From: Tetramitus jugosus
Lineage: Eukaryota > Heterolobosea > Eutetramitea > Acrasida > Vahlkampfiidae
DNA: 64,000 bases
Direction of reading: 5' to 3'
NCBI GenBank assembly: GCA_937625935.1
Contig: OW569362.1
Coordinates: 248,001 to 312,000, forward strand
Below, piece by piece: positions 8,513-18,286 of the stretch. Under the pieces are notes generated by a model. The model searched no databases. It was not told the DNA's origin and was given only the letters and a program-made list of their open reading frames with translations. Positions within the stretch are counted from its first letter, which is position 1; each line of letters opens with the position of its first letter. The translations under genes and the position numbers were made by a program.

Positions 8513-11500
8513 ATGGGTGCAATTTACTCGCCATTAAAAGGTGATGATACGAATTGCCAACAACAAGGCCAAAACAAAAAACAACAAAAACACTGCAACA
8601 TGTTCAAGATAGAGTCTGTCATTCGGCCATTGGATAATGAGCATTATGCTCTTCAGTTAACTACTCATGTTGTGGGTAAGTCACAAGTCGTAGCTGCCTC
8701 TCAAACAGACAAGGACAAGCAAGAGGAAAACGATGTCACAAAGAACAAGATTACCCCAGACACTGTTATTGTACAGGCACAAGACGAAGAAGCACATGAC
8801 GATGGTGAGACCAAGAAATCAGCAAAGACCATTGAAGATGGCGATGTAGCAAAGAAGACGGCGGCTGATGCATCTACCCCTGTTGCTCCTACCTCAGAGA
8901 TCGGCAATTCAAAGGATCTGGTCATTGTGTTGGATGTTTCTGGATCCATGTATGGTAGTGCTTTAGATCAGAGCAAGGACGCCATCTGTACCTTGCTGAC
9001 CTTCCTCAGTGAGAATGGTGGTGAAGGCACAAATGTAACCTTTATTATTTTCTCAGATAATGCAATCACTTATCCACTTGGCGGTTTGCCCTTGAGTCAA
9101 CAAGTAACAAAGGTTAGAAGCGTTAATGTTATTGGTGGTACAGATTTTGCCTCAGCGTTCCATGCAATTGGTGAAGTCGAGTATCGTTCTTCTTCAGCTG
9201 CAATTGTATTCTTTACTGACGGACAAGATGGATCAGGTGTTCAGGTGAGAGAGCAGAAGAAACAAAATATGATTAGTCAATTGAAGTCAAAGGTTGGTGC
9301 ATTCGAGTTCCATACCATCGGTTTCACTGCTTATCATGATGTTCACTTGTTAACTGATATTACCAAGCAAGGGACTGCTCAAGGAACCTTCCAATATGTC
9401 AAGAACTCTGAAGACATCCCAGTTGCTATAGGTAACCTATCTCCTCTTGTCATGGGATCTTCTTTGATTGGTAATATTACTATTGTTGACAAGAAACAAA
9501 ACAAGAACATCTCGCACCAAAAATTATCCTTGCAAGGAGACAATAGCGGTGAGATTTTCGACAGCAAGTGCTTCTTTAAGGTTGACTCATCAGTCGATAT
9601 GACTGACTTGGAATTTGTCGTGGAAATATCAGCAAATGACAGTGTGTTCATTTCTTCATTACAACCAAAGGTTATCAAGTTGGAAGAGATGAGCGATATT
9701 GAGAAGTCGTGTATTCAAATTGAATATATCGAGTGTCAATTGTTGGGATTGACTCAGGAGATTGCTGAATCAAAGAGCGATAAATCTGCCTTGAGAGAGA
9801 CCAAGAATAAGTTGAGATTGCTCGAAGAGAGACTAGATACAATCAGAGAGTCAAAGTTCGGATCTCGAATGGCTAGAAAGAGAATATTGACTCAATGTGT
9901 AGAAGTGAGTGAGGTGGTAAACCAAATCAACTCTCTTTTGGCTGAGGCTATGGTATCTGAATTATCCAATGATAAGTTAGCCACACTTAATTCATTGGGT
10001 TACAAGGCAATTACAAAGAGCGGTCTCCAGAAGAAGATGGACCTCAGAGCACAGGAGAATGTTGATTTATTTGAAAAGTTGGAGAAGAATATTGCACAGA
10101 CAGTCAAAAAGTTTAACTTTAATCATCTGAAGGAAAAGTATGGAACTGATGCAGAGGAGCTTGGAAAGTGTCTCATCTCATGTAACAACTGGATAGAGGC
10201 ATTGCAGGATGAAGATTGTTTGTGCTTAACATTGGATGTATCTAGATCTCAAGCTGCTATCGCTGATCCTACTCAAGTTAAAATCAAGTCTATCAATCAA
10301 TCTTTCATGACTGCTGAGTCATTCCTTGAATCTGTCATGTTTTCCTTGGGAAATTCTCAGGATCACACTGCTGTCCATGGAGGTTTTGATAAGAGTTTAG
10401 ATGCACAGGTTGTTACCGGTGTTGCCAGAGAATCAATCACTGCAGTTCTTCCATTGTTTATTAACGAGCACCATTGGAGAGTTGCCAAGCACAAGATGAA
10501 GTCTGTCATGGGATTCGTTTGTACATTGAATGTGTTGGGTTACACTTATGGTCAAGTGAAGATCGTTCCCTTCCTCGTACTTGCTGAGGCATGCAAGTCA
10601 GTCAACACTGATTTTGAAAAGAAGCAAGTTGAATTGATCAAGGAGACATGCAAGCAAATTTACAGAGACTCCTCCACACCAAACGTCGAGTTTAAGATGT
10701 CCGAGATAGTGAAGCAACAATTTGAAAACTACATCACTGATCCAGCATCCCGCACTGTTGATGTCATTGCTAGTAATGCTGTTTTCTTGGCTCAGTTGCT
10801 TTGTGCGGTTGAGTTAGGCGATATCCAGGTTGACTCCGTTGACTTGGATCGCTTCTTCCAATATTTGGCCGAAGAAGAGTTGAGAAGACTGTCTCACAAG
10901 GACACAGATCTAACAGCAACTCAAGTGATGTCTCTCTTGAATATTGATCAAGCCGAGTTCATTGACAAATTTATCTCTGACTTCAAGGAGAAGTTTAATG
11001 CACAAAATAGTAATATGGAGTCTTCAGGAAGTCAATATGCCTCAACTATGATAGCAGTGTTAAGAAACGCAGGAGCAGATACATCTGATCTTGAGACTGA
11101 TCAACAAGTATCTGCAGATGTCAATGGATCTGACCAATCCAATCAATCAGACAACTCAGATATCAAAATTGTGGCTCCAATTAAGGGATATGATGGATCT
11201 ATGGCACAATTGTCCTCTGACGCAACTCAGCTGATTGACAAGTACGATACCATGATGAAGAGCAAGGTATCCACTTTGCTCAACATGCGCAGATTCCTCT
11301 CTAAAACACCTTATGCAACCTATACTGATTTGGCATCAATTGGAATTAGTTCTAATGAAGCCCGTTTGTGCTTGGCAATGCAAAACACGCAACAAACAAA
11401 GAATCAATCGAGAAAGCAAGCATTTGAATCCGGTTCCTATGTCGATCCATTCTCCAACCCGAAGTCCTTCCTCGAGAAGACTTATGTGAAGGTTATTACC

Positions 11501-11914
11501 GATACTCGTCAGGCCCAGGTTACTCATTTCTTGGCTGTCATATCTCAGAATCGGGCCACTCAATTGGCCATGGATTTTGCTTCAGCCAAAACAGTCATCG
11601 AAGCGGCAGGTGCGTTGCTTGGAGTAAAGCTGGGTGCCATTGAATTCTCCACCATTTTGACTACATTGCAATCACAGGAGTGGCCACTTGCAGTCGAGAA
11701 GATTACTCTTCTTAGAGATTGTCAATTCCGTGGTGTTCAATTGATTGTTGATCGTCCTGAAGGCTGGAGACCATCCAAGCGAAACGTTTATCGATTGTGG
11801 AAGGTGAATCGTAAACAATTCCCAGATATTGACACCTTTGAAAGAGCGTTCGGTTTCGAATTCAGAGGCTATTACAACACAAGAATGTACTTCTTGGAAA
11901 AGGGAATTGTTTAG
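8513..11914 (+). CDS. large von Willebrand factor A domain protein, unknown role
   Basis: 1133 residues in one open frame. The N-terminus MGAIYSP has Gly2 and Ser6, as in myristoylation signals, though Pro7 is unfavourable. After an acidic low-complexity stretch, residues about 140-310 form a VWA domain: LVIVLDVSGSMYGSAL carries the DxSxS metal site, GGTDFASAF the conserved Thr, and AIVFFTDGQDGSG the conserved Asp. The MIDAS motif is therefore complete. Residues about 400-470 have coiled-coil character (KLRLLEERLDTI). The remaining 650 residues are soluble-looking, mostly alpha-helical and not recognised. No signal peptide or membrane segment is seen, so an intracellular role is inferred. Its neighbours give no functional hint. 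Confidence 0.8.
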   Translation: MGAIYSPLKGDDTNCQQQGQNKKQQKHCNMFKIESVIRPLDNEHYALQLTTHVVGKSQVVAASQTDKDKQEENDVTKNKITPDTVIVQAQDEEAHDDGETKKSAKTIEDGDVAKKTAADASTPVAPTSEIGNSKDLVIVLDVSGSMYGSALDQSKDAICTLLTFLSENGGEGTNVTFIIFSDNAITYPLGGLPLSQQVTKVRSVNVIGGTDFASAFHAIGEVEYRSSSAAIVFFTDGQDGSGVQVREQKKQNMISQLKSKVGAFEFHTIGFTAYHDVHLLTDITKQGTAQGTFQYVKNSEDIPVAIGNLSPLVMGSSLIGNITIVDKKQNKNISHQKLSLQGDNSGEIFDSKCFFKVDSSVDMTDLEFVVEISANDSVFISSLQPKVIKLEEMSDIEKSCIQIEYIECQLLGLTQEIAESKSDKSALRETKNKLRLLEERLDTIRESKFGSRMARKRILTQCVEVSEVVNQINSLLAEAMVSELSNDKLATLNSLGYKAITKSGLQKKMDLRAQENVDLFEKLEKNIAQTVKKFNFNHLKEKYGTDAEELGKCLISCNNWIEALQDEDCLCLTLDVSRSQAAIADPTQVKIKSINQSFMTAESFLESVMFSLGNSQDHTAVHGGFDKSLDAQVVTGVARESITAVLPLFINEHHWRVAKHKMKSVMGFVCTLNVLGYTYGQVKIVPFLVLAEACKSVNTDFEKKQVELIKETCKQIYRDSSTPNVEFKMSEIVKQQFENYITDPASRTVDVIASNAVFLAQLLCAVELGDIQVDSVDLDRFFQYLAEEELRRLSHKDTDLTATQVMSLLNIDQAEFIDKFISDFKEKFNAQNSNMESSGSQYASTMIAVLRNAGADTSDLETDQQVSADVNGSDQSNQSDNSDIKIVAPIKGYDGSMAQLSSDATQLIDKYDTMMKSKVSTLLNMRRFLSKTPYATYTDLASIGISSNEARLCLAMQNTQQTKNQSRKQAFESGSYVDPFSNPKSFLEKTYVKVITDTRQAQVTHFLAVISQNRATQLAMDFASAKTVIEAAGALLGVKLGAIEFSTILTTLQSQEWPLAVEKITLLRDCQFRGVQLIVDRPEGWRPSKRNVYRLWKVNRKQFPDIDTFERAFGFEFRGYYNTRMYFLEKGIV

Positions 11915-12159
11915 AGAATCACTGCAGGAAATAAAACTGTTCGCCATTCGTGCCTTATCGTTTTTGTAATGACTGATTCGCGGTATCATTTACCAAAATC
12001 ATCTCACACACCATTATTGAGTTGTCATTGCGATGAATTCGAAGAAACGAAAACAGCAAGGCGCTTCACACAGGAACACATTCCATTTTGTTTCTTTTCA
12101 ATAAATACTTGCTTCTTCTATGTTTTATTCTACAGCTCTTGGTGTGTGCGCGCACCTAT

Positions 12160-13039
12160 TTATAAAATGCTGCACTTGGTGCTCTTCTTTTGTGGTGGGT
12201 ACAAGACGGACAAGATGGCCTCATCAAACACCTCCTTCAATCCCTGTCTAGTCTTTGCAGAGCACTCTGCGTACTTGACTGCCTTTATCCTCTTGGCCAA
12301 CTCTTCACCTTGAACAAATGAAATTGGCTTGTTGCCCTTCTTGGCCATACCTTCCATGAATCCAGCGTCATCCTTGAGATCAATCTTTGTTCCACAGAGA
12401 ATAATAGGTGTGTCTGGACAATTCTTCTTAATCTCAGGGAACCACTTGGCCTCAACGTTGTCATAAGAAGCTTGATTCACAACAGCAAAGCACAAAATGA
12501 AGACATGAGTACCTGGATAGCTCAATGGTCTCAATTTGTCATAGTCCTCCTGACCGGCCGTATCCCACAATCCAAGTGTAATTTCCTTCTCGTCAACTTC
12601 GACTTGGGCATTGTAGTTGTCGAACACGGTTGGAACATAGTCCTCTGGGAACTCATTCTTTGCATAGGCAATCAAAAGACAGGTCTGTATATAGTTACAT
12701 GTGTAGTGTTGTAGTGTTCGTTCAAGAATATTTTTTGTTTGACATGTTTTTTTTTGTCGTACAGTTTCATCATTTGGTGTTCGTTTTTTTTTGTATTTTA
12801 GGAGAGAGAGAAAAACAAGAGTGAGTGGTTGGTTGTTGTTGTTGTTGGTCAACGATGAATTGAGAGACAAAAAGCTTTTTTGACTGAAAAGCGACAAAAA
12901 AGCTTTTCACGACGGAAAAAAAAGCGACGGTTGTTTTTTTTCACAAGTGTGATATGTATATGTGTGGAGAATACGTTACCTTACCGACGGCACCATCACC
13001 GACAACGACGCACTTGATTAAATCAGTTGAATCATCCAT
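12160..13039 (-). CDS. Rac/Rho-family small GTPase (two exons)
   Basis: Exon 1 is 13039-12980 and exon 2 is 12684-12160; the 295-bp intron is flanked by AAG/GTAACG and TACAG/ACC, phase 0. The spliced protein has 194 residues, the usual Rho size. The intron splits the P-loop between GDGAVGK and TCLL. Further motifs are VPTVFDNY (switch I, effector loop), [17 protein letters not shown] (switch II), CGTKIDL (the guanine-binding T/NKxD) and [13 protein letters not shown]. The C-terminus KKSTKCSIL is a CaaX box ending in Leu, which favours geranylgeranylation, with a basic patch before it. The switch I sequence and TKID match Rac. Rac-type GTPases drive actin remodelling; cofilin lies 5 kb away, probably by chance. 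The unspliced frame runs on into the intron and gives a false N-terminus. Confidence 0.93.
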
Positions 13040-13429
13040 GTTGTTTCTTTGTTGTTTGGTTTTTTTTCAGTTGTTAGTTTTTTGTTTTTTTGCGTCGTCG
13101 CTTTTCTTGTTTTGTTTGAATTTCTGAGGGGTTGGATTCCGACTGTGCGATTTTTTGAATCCACTTGCTGAGGTAGAGTATGTGGAAGGGAAGATTGATC
13201 CTGACAGACAGAAAATGGAGGTTACATGGTGGGTTCCCTCACGGTTCTATGTTCATACCTTGTTCGTACATTGACCAGTGACTCGTTTGGTTGAGGTTCA
13301 ATGAGGGTTTTTTTGGTCGGACGGGATTTTAATATGACAGGCAACAGTCAACTGTCAAAATTTACAATAGACACTATTTTTATATCTACAAGGATTCTTG
13401 AACGAAAACAAGCTGAATGTGACAAACTC
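13040..13429. other. intergenic region upstream of the Rac gene
   Basis: T-rich leader of the Rac gene (minus strand) and the 3' flank of the next minus-strand gene. I see no coding frame; several runs of 6-9 T occur at 13050-13100 and near 13310. Confidence 0.45.
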
Positions 13430-13963
13430 CTAGTAGATTTCGTACCTATTGTGCATTCCATGGACAATATAGCTTTTAGTCTGGGCAAAGTTCGAACTAT
13501 GAGAGGGACCAGGTGATCGGATCGGATCTGGAGACACCGAATGAGAATAGCGATTGTGACTTGCTCTAGGAATGATGATTGTTGGAGGAGGCATAGAGTT
13601 GAATAATCGAGGTGGAAAAGGCTCTGTGGATTCGTTTCCATCAGTGATACCAACATGAAGAGAACGAAGTGTTTCGTTTCTCATTCTCTTTGGTTGGGGA
13701 TGTGCTGCATCCGAATCATCATCCTCCATCGAAGTATCGTCCTCTTCTCCAGCTTCGTACTCCCTCCTTGTTCTCTTTTGGGGATACTGGCCAAAATCTA
13801 GAGTTCTACTATTGTTGGTTGAGATCACAGAATATTGAGTACTCCATGCTGGTATCTGCTGCGCGCAATTATTGTTAGCGACCTGTTGAGATTGAATCAA
13901 TTGGCGTTGTTGCTGCATCTGCAAATAGTAATCAGAAGTAGGTCTGTGATCTCCAGAGTCCAT
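13430..13963 (-). CDS. Gln/Asn-rich predicted nuclear protein, unknown
   Basis: 177 residues from ATG. The N-terminus is Gln-rich (LQMQQQRQLIQSQQ). A basic cluster PQKRTRREYEAGEEDD is followed by an acidic run and then PQPKRMRNE, which together look like a bipartite nuclear localisation signal. The C-terminal third is Pro/Ser-rich with SPDP and SPGP sites suited to proline-directed phosphorylation. I recognise no domain. The codon pattern and lack of interruptions support a real gene, but most of it is low complexity. Confidence 0.5.
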   Translation of the reverse strand: MDSGDHRPTSDYYLQMQQQRQLIQSQQVANNNCAQQIPAWSTQYSVISTNNSRTLDFGQYPQKRTRREYEAGEEDDTSMEDDDSDAAHPQPKRMRNETLRSLHVGITDGNESTEPFPPRLFNSMPPPTIIIPRASHNRYSHSVSPDPIRSPGPSHSSNFAQTKSYIVHGMHNRYEIY

Positions 13964-14284
13964 CGTATAGAACGGCTTTTCGCTTAGTGTTTGGGTTTGT
14001 TGTCGTTATTGATGGAAACAGGGGGTCACTTGACTCGGTTAATAGAGGACGAAAGAGTGGATCCGCCAAGGGATACGCTTTTGAACTCCATGTGAATTGC
14101 CCAACTTTTGTGGAGTTGCGCCCAGTGCCTAATTGCATCTGATAACTGATGATAGACCACTGTGTAAATTTCCAAGGTATTCAGAAGCAATTGGAATCCA
14201 AACTCTCACACCAAAAAAAACTCGGAAATTATGAGAGCCAGAAAAAGATAAGAACGTAGCCAACAACAACGACTCACGAGTAGG
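13964..14284. other. divergent promoter region
   Basis: 321 bp between the unknown minus-strand gene and the DCAF8-like gene. It must carry both promoters. I see no TATA-like box or repeat that stands out; an A-run near 14213 precedes the plus-strand start. Confidence 0.4.
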
Positions 14285-15946
14285 ATGATCCACCATCACC
14301 TCATGGACAAGGATGATCAGATGCGTCCACTGCGTATCCCCTCCCAACCATTACCCATCTATGGTTCCCATCCAATCATTAACCTTGTAAATAACCGTTT
14401 ATACCAGCAGTTTACAGGAAAGCCACTCAATCAAAATGTTCTCACTGGAGATCCCACTGGAAGGAACAAAGAACCATTGTGCAATGATTTCCAAGTGTTG
14501 ACAATGAGTGAATCAGGCAGATTGAAGAACACTGGTTCAAAAGCTATTGACTGTGGCTGTGTGAACTCGTTGTGCTGGTCTTCAGACGATTCATTGATTG
14601 TTTCAGGATGTGATCACGGTGTGGTTCAGCTATGGGATGCAATCAATCAAAAGTTATTGCGTTCCTTGTATGGACACGATTCCAATGTGTTCTCCGTGTT
14701 GTTTCACATGGATGGTGATGGCAATAGCTCTGTTAATCGTATTATAAGTGGAGGAAATGACTCAGATGTCCGTTTGTATGATATTGTAAGTGATCGATGC
14801 ACAACGATACGACACTTTAAGAAAAAGGTGTTGAGCATGTGTAATCACCATTCGATGCCTCATGTGATACTTGCATGCTCTGCTGATGGTACAGTTCGAT
14901 TGTTTGACACGAGACTGTCGTACAAGAACACTGGTACATCTCACATTGAAACTGAAGAAGCCAATTCAAGGTTTTCCCTTGGGTATACGATACCCCAGGC
15001 TCTTGGAGGAGGGCGAAGTCGTTCCTACTATGCCAATCTGAGTGACTCAGATCAGAATGAGAGTTTGCTGGTGCACTTCAAAGACAAGAGCACACTGTAT
15101 TCGATTGATATCCATCCTCTGACAGGAAATCAAATCATTGTAAGTAGTTCAGAGGGAGAAGTAAGAAGTTTTGATATTCGGAGAGTTGACAGAAACAAGA
15201 GCTCTGATTCATATATCAGAGTGTACAATGCCTTGGAAAATCAAGCATCAAAGAAAGGATATTGTGATGTAACAGGGTGTAGATATTCTTATGATGGATC
15301 AGAGATTGTAGCCACTTACCTGGGTGAATATATTTACTTGTTCGATACGGAGGAATGTGCTTCAAAGGTTGATTCGTCGAGTGAGCGTTCGACAGTATCA
15401 ATCAATTCGCCTGAAAGTGATGATGTGGAAGAAGTTCCCTACAAGACCCAGTTCAAAGGGCATAAATCTCTGGACACCATCAAAGGAGTGTACTTCTATG
15501 GTGAGAAATCGCAGTATGTTGTATCAGGTTCTGATGAAGGGAATGTGTACATTTGGAACAAGGAAACCGGGCAGGTGATCAATGTGTTGCAAGGACACAG
15601 TGATGCTGTAAATACGATATGCCCTTCGAATGATCCATTGCGCCATCCAATGATTGCCACGAGTGGAATCGATGATTATGTTGTTCTCTGGTCACCGAAT
15701 TCATCATATCCTGACGAAGAAGAAATAGATCGTTTGAACAACAAGATTGACAAGATAGTTCAGGAGAATGCAGCCACTCAAGTCGATTTTGGTGTGCCAG
15801 ATATTTTCGATCTGCTTGTTCAGCTGGGTGTCCGTATACCCAGCGGAGACTTGCTGGAACAACTGTTTAGTGATGACGAGATGGAGTTTGATGACGACGA
15901 AGAAGAAGATGACAATGAGCTCGATAGTGATGACGAACTATTGTAG
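14285..15946 (+). CDS. DCAF8-like WD40 repeat protein (CUL4-DDB1 substrate receptor)
   Basis: 553 residues. WD40 repeats start at about residue 95 with CGCVNSLCWSSDDSLIVSG and VVQLWD, continue with LYGHDSNVFSVLF and DVRLYD, ILACSADGTVRLFDTR, a DIHPLTGNQIIVSSSEG / RSFDIRR repeat, and end with VKGVYFYG-like, QYVVSGSDEGNVYIWNKETG and HPMIATSGIDDYVVLWSP repeats. The last two closely follow DCAF8/WDTC1 proteins. The FDTR and FDIR ends correspond to WDxR motifs that dock on DDB1. The C-terminus is a strongly acidic tail of about 25 Asp/Glu residues. The family recruits substrates to CUL4-DDB1 ubiquitin ligases; substrates are unknown here. DCAF5 and DCAF6 are the nearest alternatives. Confidence 0.78.
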   Translation: MIHHHLMDKDDQMRPLRIPSQPLPIYGSHPIINLVNNRLYQQFTGKPLNQNVLTGDPTGRNKEPLCNDFQVLTMSESGRLKNTGSKAIDCGCVNSLCWSSDDSLIVSGCDHGVVQLWDAINQKLLRSLYGHDSNVFSVLFHMDGDGNSSVNRIISGGNDSDVRLYDIVSDRCTTIRHFKKKVLSMCNHHSMPHVILACSADGTVRLFDTRLSYKNTGTSHIETEEANSRFSLGYTIPQALGGGRSRSYYANLSDSDQNESLLVHFKDKSTLYSIDIHPLTGNQIIVSSSEGEVRSFDIRRVDRNKSSDSYIRVYNALENQASKKGYCDVTGCRYSYDGSEIVATYLGEYIYLFDTEECASKVDSSSERSTVSINSPESDDVEEVPYKTQFKGHKSLDTIKGVYFYGEKSQYVVSGSDEGNVYIWNKETGQVINVLQGHSDAVNTICPSNDPLRHPMIATSGIDDYVVLWSPNSSYPDEEEIDRLNNKIDKIVQENAATQVDFGVPDIFDLLVQLGVRIPSGDLLEQLFSDDEMEFDDDEEEDDNELDSDDELL

Positions 15947-15980
15947 ACCGAGGTGAATAAAACAAAATTGCAATAATTTA

Positions 15981-17426
15981 TTAGAACGTTTCATTGTCTG
16001 GTGCACCAGTGGACGTTTCGTTAATTGATGTAGAAACATCAGGTGGAGTCTTATCTGATGGAGCAATGAAAAAGTCAAGCACTAAGAATGAAATGACAGC
16101 TGTGCCACACAGAACAGATAGAATGATTTTGATTGTTCCGGTAGTGGCGAATGTGGACGATAGAAAACCACAAGCTGATGCAATTGATTGCACCATCTTA
16201 AAACCAGCAAACGCATCACTGGCTCTCTTCTTAAAGAAGGCAGGCGAGCCCAAAATACTATAAATTGAGGTGTTGTAACCAGAGTCAGCCAATCCACAGA
16301 AGAAGAGTGTCACAAAATACAGTGGCACTCCACCAAGGAGCATTGTCCAACATAGCACAACAGCGATAATGTGGAGAATCAGTGTCGCAATCATCATGAT
16401 TCTTCTACCAAATACATCGATTAACTTTCCAAATGCGATAGAGCCAATTGCCTCAGCCAGACCGAAACAAGTTGCCACCCAACTAATCATTTCAACTCCC
16501 GTGTGGTCACGTATAATCGGAGGCAACACACCAGTGAACACTGAAATGGAATATCCAGAGTACAAGCTAATAGGTAAAAAGAGCAGCATTCTCATGTCTA
16601 GCAAAACATCCAATGTACTGCGCATTCTCCTTGCAATCGATTTGCTCTTTTTCTTCTTCTTCTTGCTAGTGGTGCTTGATTCTTCTGGTGCTGTTTGACC
16701 TCTGTCCAGAAACAGAGTCAATAGCATAGCAATACCAACAACCGATATACAAAACAGAATGAAAAAGGTCCAGAAAATACTCACTCCCATCCTCAACAAT
16801 GCACCAGTCAACAAGTTACCAACAATGTTACTCAACTGGAAAACACCAAAGAATACACCAGAGAAGAAGCCCATTTCTGAACCAGCAATCTCAGTCAAGA
16901 ATTGACCATGTGCAGTCCACAATACACTTGCTCCCACGCCCAACAAGGCAGCACAACTGAGCAACAATGGTGCATTAGAGAAACAAGAAGCCAACACAAA
17001 CAATGAATAGGGAATGGCACCAATCAGCAGAGAAATCTTTGGTCCAGTTCGATCTACAATCACAGGACTAATGAAATTCGATACAGCAAAGAAGGCATAC
17101 AGAATGGCCAACGATTGAAAGCCCAGTTTCTTCTTTAGTGTTGTAATGAAGCCCTGAGTCGTTCCAAATGCAGTGAACACTGTGCAGAAACTGAAGCCAA
17201 GAGCCAGAACTAACAACATTTTTCGATTCAACAACTTGGATAGCTTACTATTGGATGTCGTCTTGGAAGAATGAGGAGCAGTCAGTACGGCAGTGGAGCA
17301 ATCATCTTCATCAATGATATCATTGGAGAGGGGAGGAGTTATTTGTTTTGTGGTGTCATTCACTTGTTGTTGGTCTTTTTCGTCTTCAGAGCTAAAACTA
17401 TTGCTATTGTTGTTGTCTGCGCCCAT
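15981..17426 (-). CDS. UNC93/MFSD11-like major facilitator superfamily protein
   Basis: 481 residues from ATG. A Ser/Asn/Asp-rich cytosolic N-terminus of about 65 residues is followed by roughly 12 membrane segments. Diagnostic stretches are LALGFSFCTVFTAFGTTQGF (TM1), SLAILYAFFAVSNFISPVIVD (TM2 and loop), LLGVGASVLWTAHGQFLTE (TM4, with the WTAxGxxL motif of the family) and, in the second half, CGLADSGYNTSIYSILGS and FKMVQSIASACGF, as in MFSD11. A Lys-rich loop (KKKKKKSKSIARR) separates the halves. UNC93 relatives include a K+ channel regulator and a TLR chaperone; transport by MFSD11 is not established. The gene is convergent with the DCAF8-like gene, only 34 bp apart. Confidence 0.8.
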   Translation of the reverse strand: MGADNNNSNSFSSEDEKDQQQVNDTTKQITPPLSNDIIDEDDCSTAVLTAPHSSKTTSNSKLSKLLNRKMLLVLALGFSFCTVFTAFGTTQGFITTLKKKLGFQSLAILYAFFAVSNFISPVIVDRTGPKISLLIGAIPYSLFVLASCFSNAPLLLSCAALLGVGASVLWTAHGQFLTEIAGSEMGFFSGVFFGVFQLSNIVGNLLTGALLRMGVSIFWTFFILFCISVVGIAMLLTLFLDRGQTAPEESSTTSKKKKKKSKSIARRMRSTLDVLLDMRMLLFLPISLYSGYSISVFTGVLPPIIRDHTGVEMISWVATCFGLAEAIGSIAFGKLIDVFGRRIMMIATLILHIIAVVLCWTMLLGGVPLYFVTLFFCGLADSGYNTSIYSILGSPAFFKKRASDAFAGFKMVQSIASACGFLSSTFATTGTIKIILSVLCGTAVISFLVLDFFIAPSDKTPPDVSTSINETSTGAPDNETF

Positions 17427-17673
17427 AGATGAAATCGCACCTTGTTCCGTCTTGTTTTTTGTGTCGCGGTTGTGTTTGTCCGATGACCAACGGAGTAATT
17501 GTGAGGTGTCACTTGCTGGAGAGGGAATTCCTTGTAAGGGAAGCAGTGCTGAGCAGCTCGCTAGTCGACATTAAGTTGATATGGATTGCACTTCAACATA
17601 TGCTGTTGAATCGATCTCCTTGACATGTATTTCTGTACATCAAGTCGATATCTAACTGGAGTATTGATCACTT

Positions 17674-17726
17674 GATGAACGGAATATTGAACGTCACAGA
17701 TGATTGACGAACGGGATACTTGATCG
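17674..17726 (+). repeat. degenerate direct repeat upstream of cofilin
   Basis: Two copies of GAYGAACGGRATAYTTGAWCG-like sequence begin at 17674 and 17706, 32 bp apart, followed by a third partial GACGAACTG. A related GTATTGATCACTTGATGAAC precedes the first. The block ends about 20 bp before the TATA box, so binding sites for a regulator are possible. Confidence 0.4.
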
Positions 17727-17748
17727 ACGAACTGTAAGAAAGCAGAAG

Positions 17749-17756
17749 TATAAAAG
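17749..17756 (+). promoter_or_regulatory. TATA box of the cofilin gene
   Basis: TATAAAAG lies 106 bp before the cofilin ATG, with a plausible 70-80 base leader. It is a perfect match to the eukaryotic consensus, and few other genes in this window have one at a comparable place, which fits a highly expressed gene. Confidence 0.5.
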
Positions 17757-17854
17757 GCCAGACACAATCTGTTCGATGTAAGGACAAAGCAACAACTCAA
17801 GTAATACAAATCTTACTAATCAGTACTAACTAACAAGCTCGTTAATATCCAAAG

Positions 17855-18286
17855 ATGACCCAAACTGGAATTCAAACTCACGACAATTCTATTACCACAT
17901 TCAGAGAAAGTTATCTCAAGGGTGAACATGCGTTTGTTACCTTCCATATTAAAGATGGCTCTATTCAAGTGGAGAGAACCGGCTCTTCTCTCGAAGAGTT
18001 AGTCGAAGGCCTGCCAAGCAATGAATGTAGATATGCAGTCTACAGAGCAAAATACACTGTCCCTTCAGAAATTCAAGGAATGGCTGACAGTCAAAGAAGT
18101 AAGAGCGTTATGGTCTTATGGGCTCCATCAACTGCCAACGTTAGAAACAAGTTTGTCTACTCTGCTACTCGAATTCCATTTGGGAATCGTCTTGGCTTTT
18201 CTGGATTGGGTATTCAAACCAGTGATGTTAGCCAGCTCTCTGAAGAAGAGATCTTGGGAAAATGCAAGGCCTTCTTCAAGCATTGA
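17855..18286 (+). CDS. cofilin / actin-depolymerising factor
   Basis: 143 residues, the usual ADF size. The ADF-homology fold is clear: a start of GIQTHDNSITTFRE, strand VTFHIKDGSIQVER, the signature LVEGLPSNECRYAVYRAKY (consensus LPxxxCRYAVYD), then SVMVLWAPSTANVRNKFVYSAT (consensus W-P-[D/S]-x-A-x-x-[K/R]-x-K-M-x-[Y/S]), and a final helix. The long actin-binding helix carries Arg and Lys at the expected positions. Cofilin severs and depolymerises ADP-actin filaments. Ser3, the usual inhibitory phosphorylation site, is absent; position 2 is Thr and 4 is Thr. The TATA-bearing promoter suggests strong expression. Confidence 0.92.
   Translation: MTQTGIQTHDNSITTFRESYLKGEHAFVTFHIKDGSIQVERTGSSLEELVEGLPSNECRYAVYRAKYTVPSEIQGMADSQRSKSVMVLWAPSTANVRNKFVYSATRIPFGNRLGFSGLGIQTSDVSQLSEEEILGKCKAFFKH

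Larger units (their letters stand above)
17427..17854. other. divergent promoter region of UNC93-like and cofilin genes
   Basis: 428 bp without a gene. It carries a consensus TATA box and a degenerate repeat (listed separately) on the cofilin side. The 5' leader of cofilin (17770-17854) is rich in ACTAA/AACTC steps. Confidence 0.5.

Noticed and set aside
12685-12897. N-terminal extension of the Rac frame
   Set aside because: It reads intron sequence; the true first exon at 13039-12980 encodes the P-loop.
13480-13500. GTTCGAAC-like sequence reminiscent of a tRNA T-loop
   Set aside because: It lies inside a coding frame, and no acceptor stem or anticodon arm could be placed around it. Similar hits at 37454 and 43685 fail the same way.
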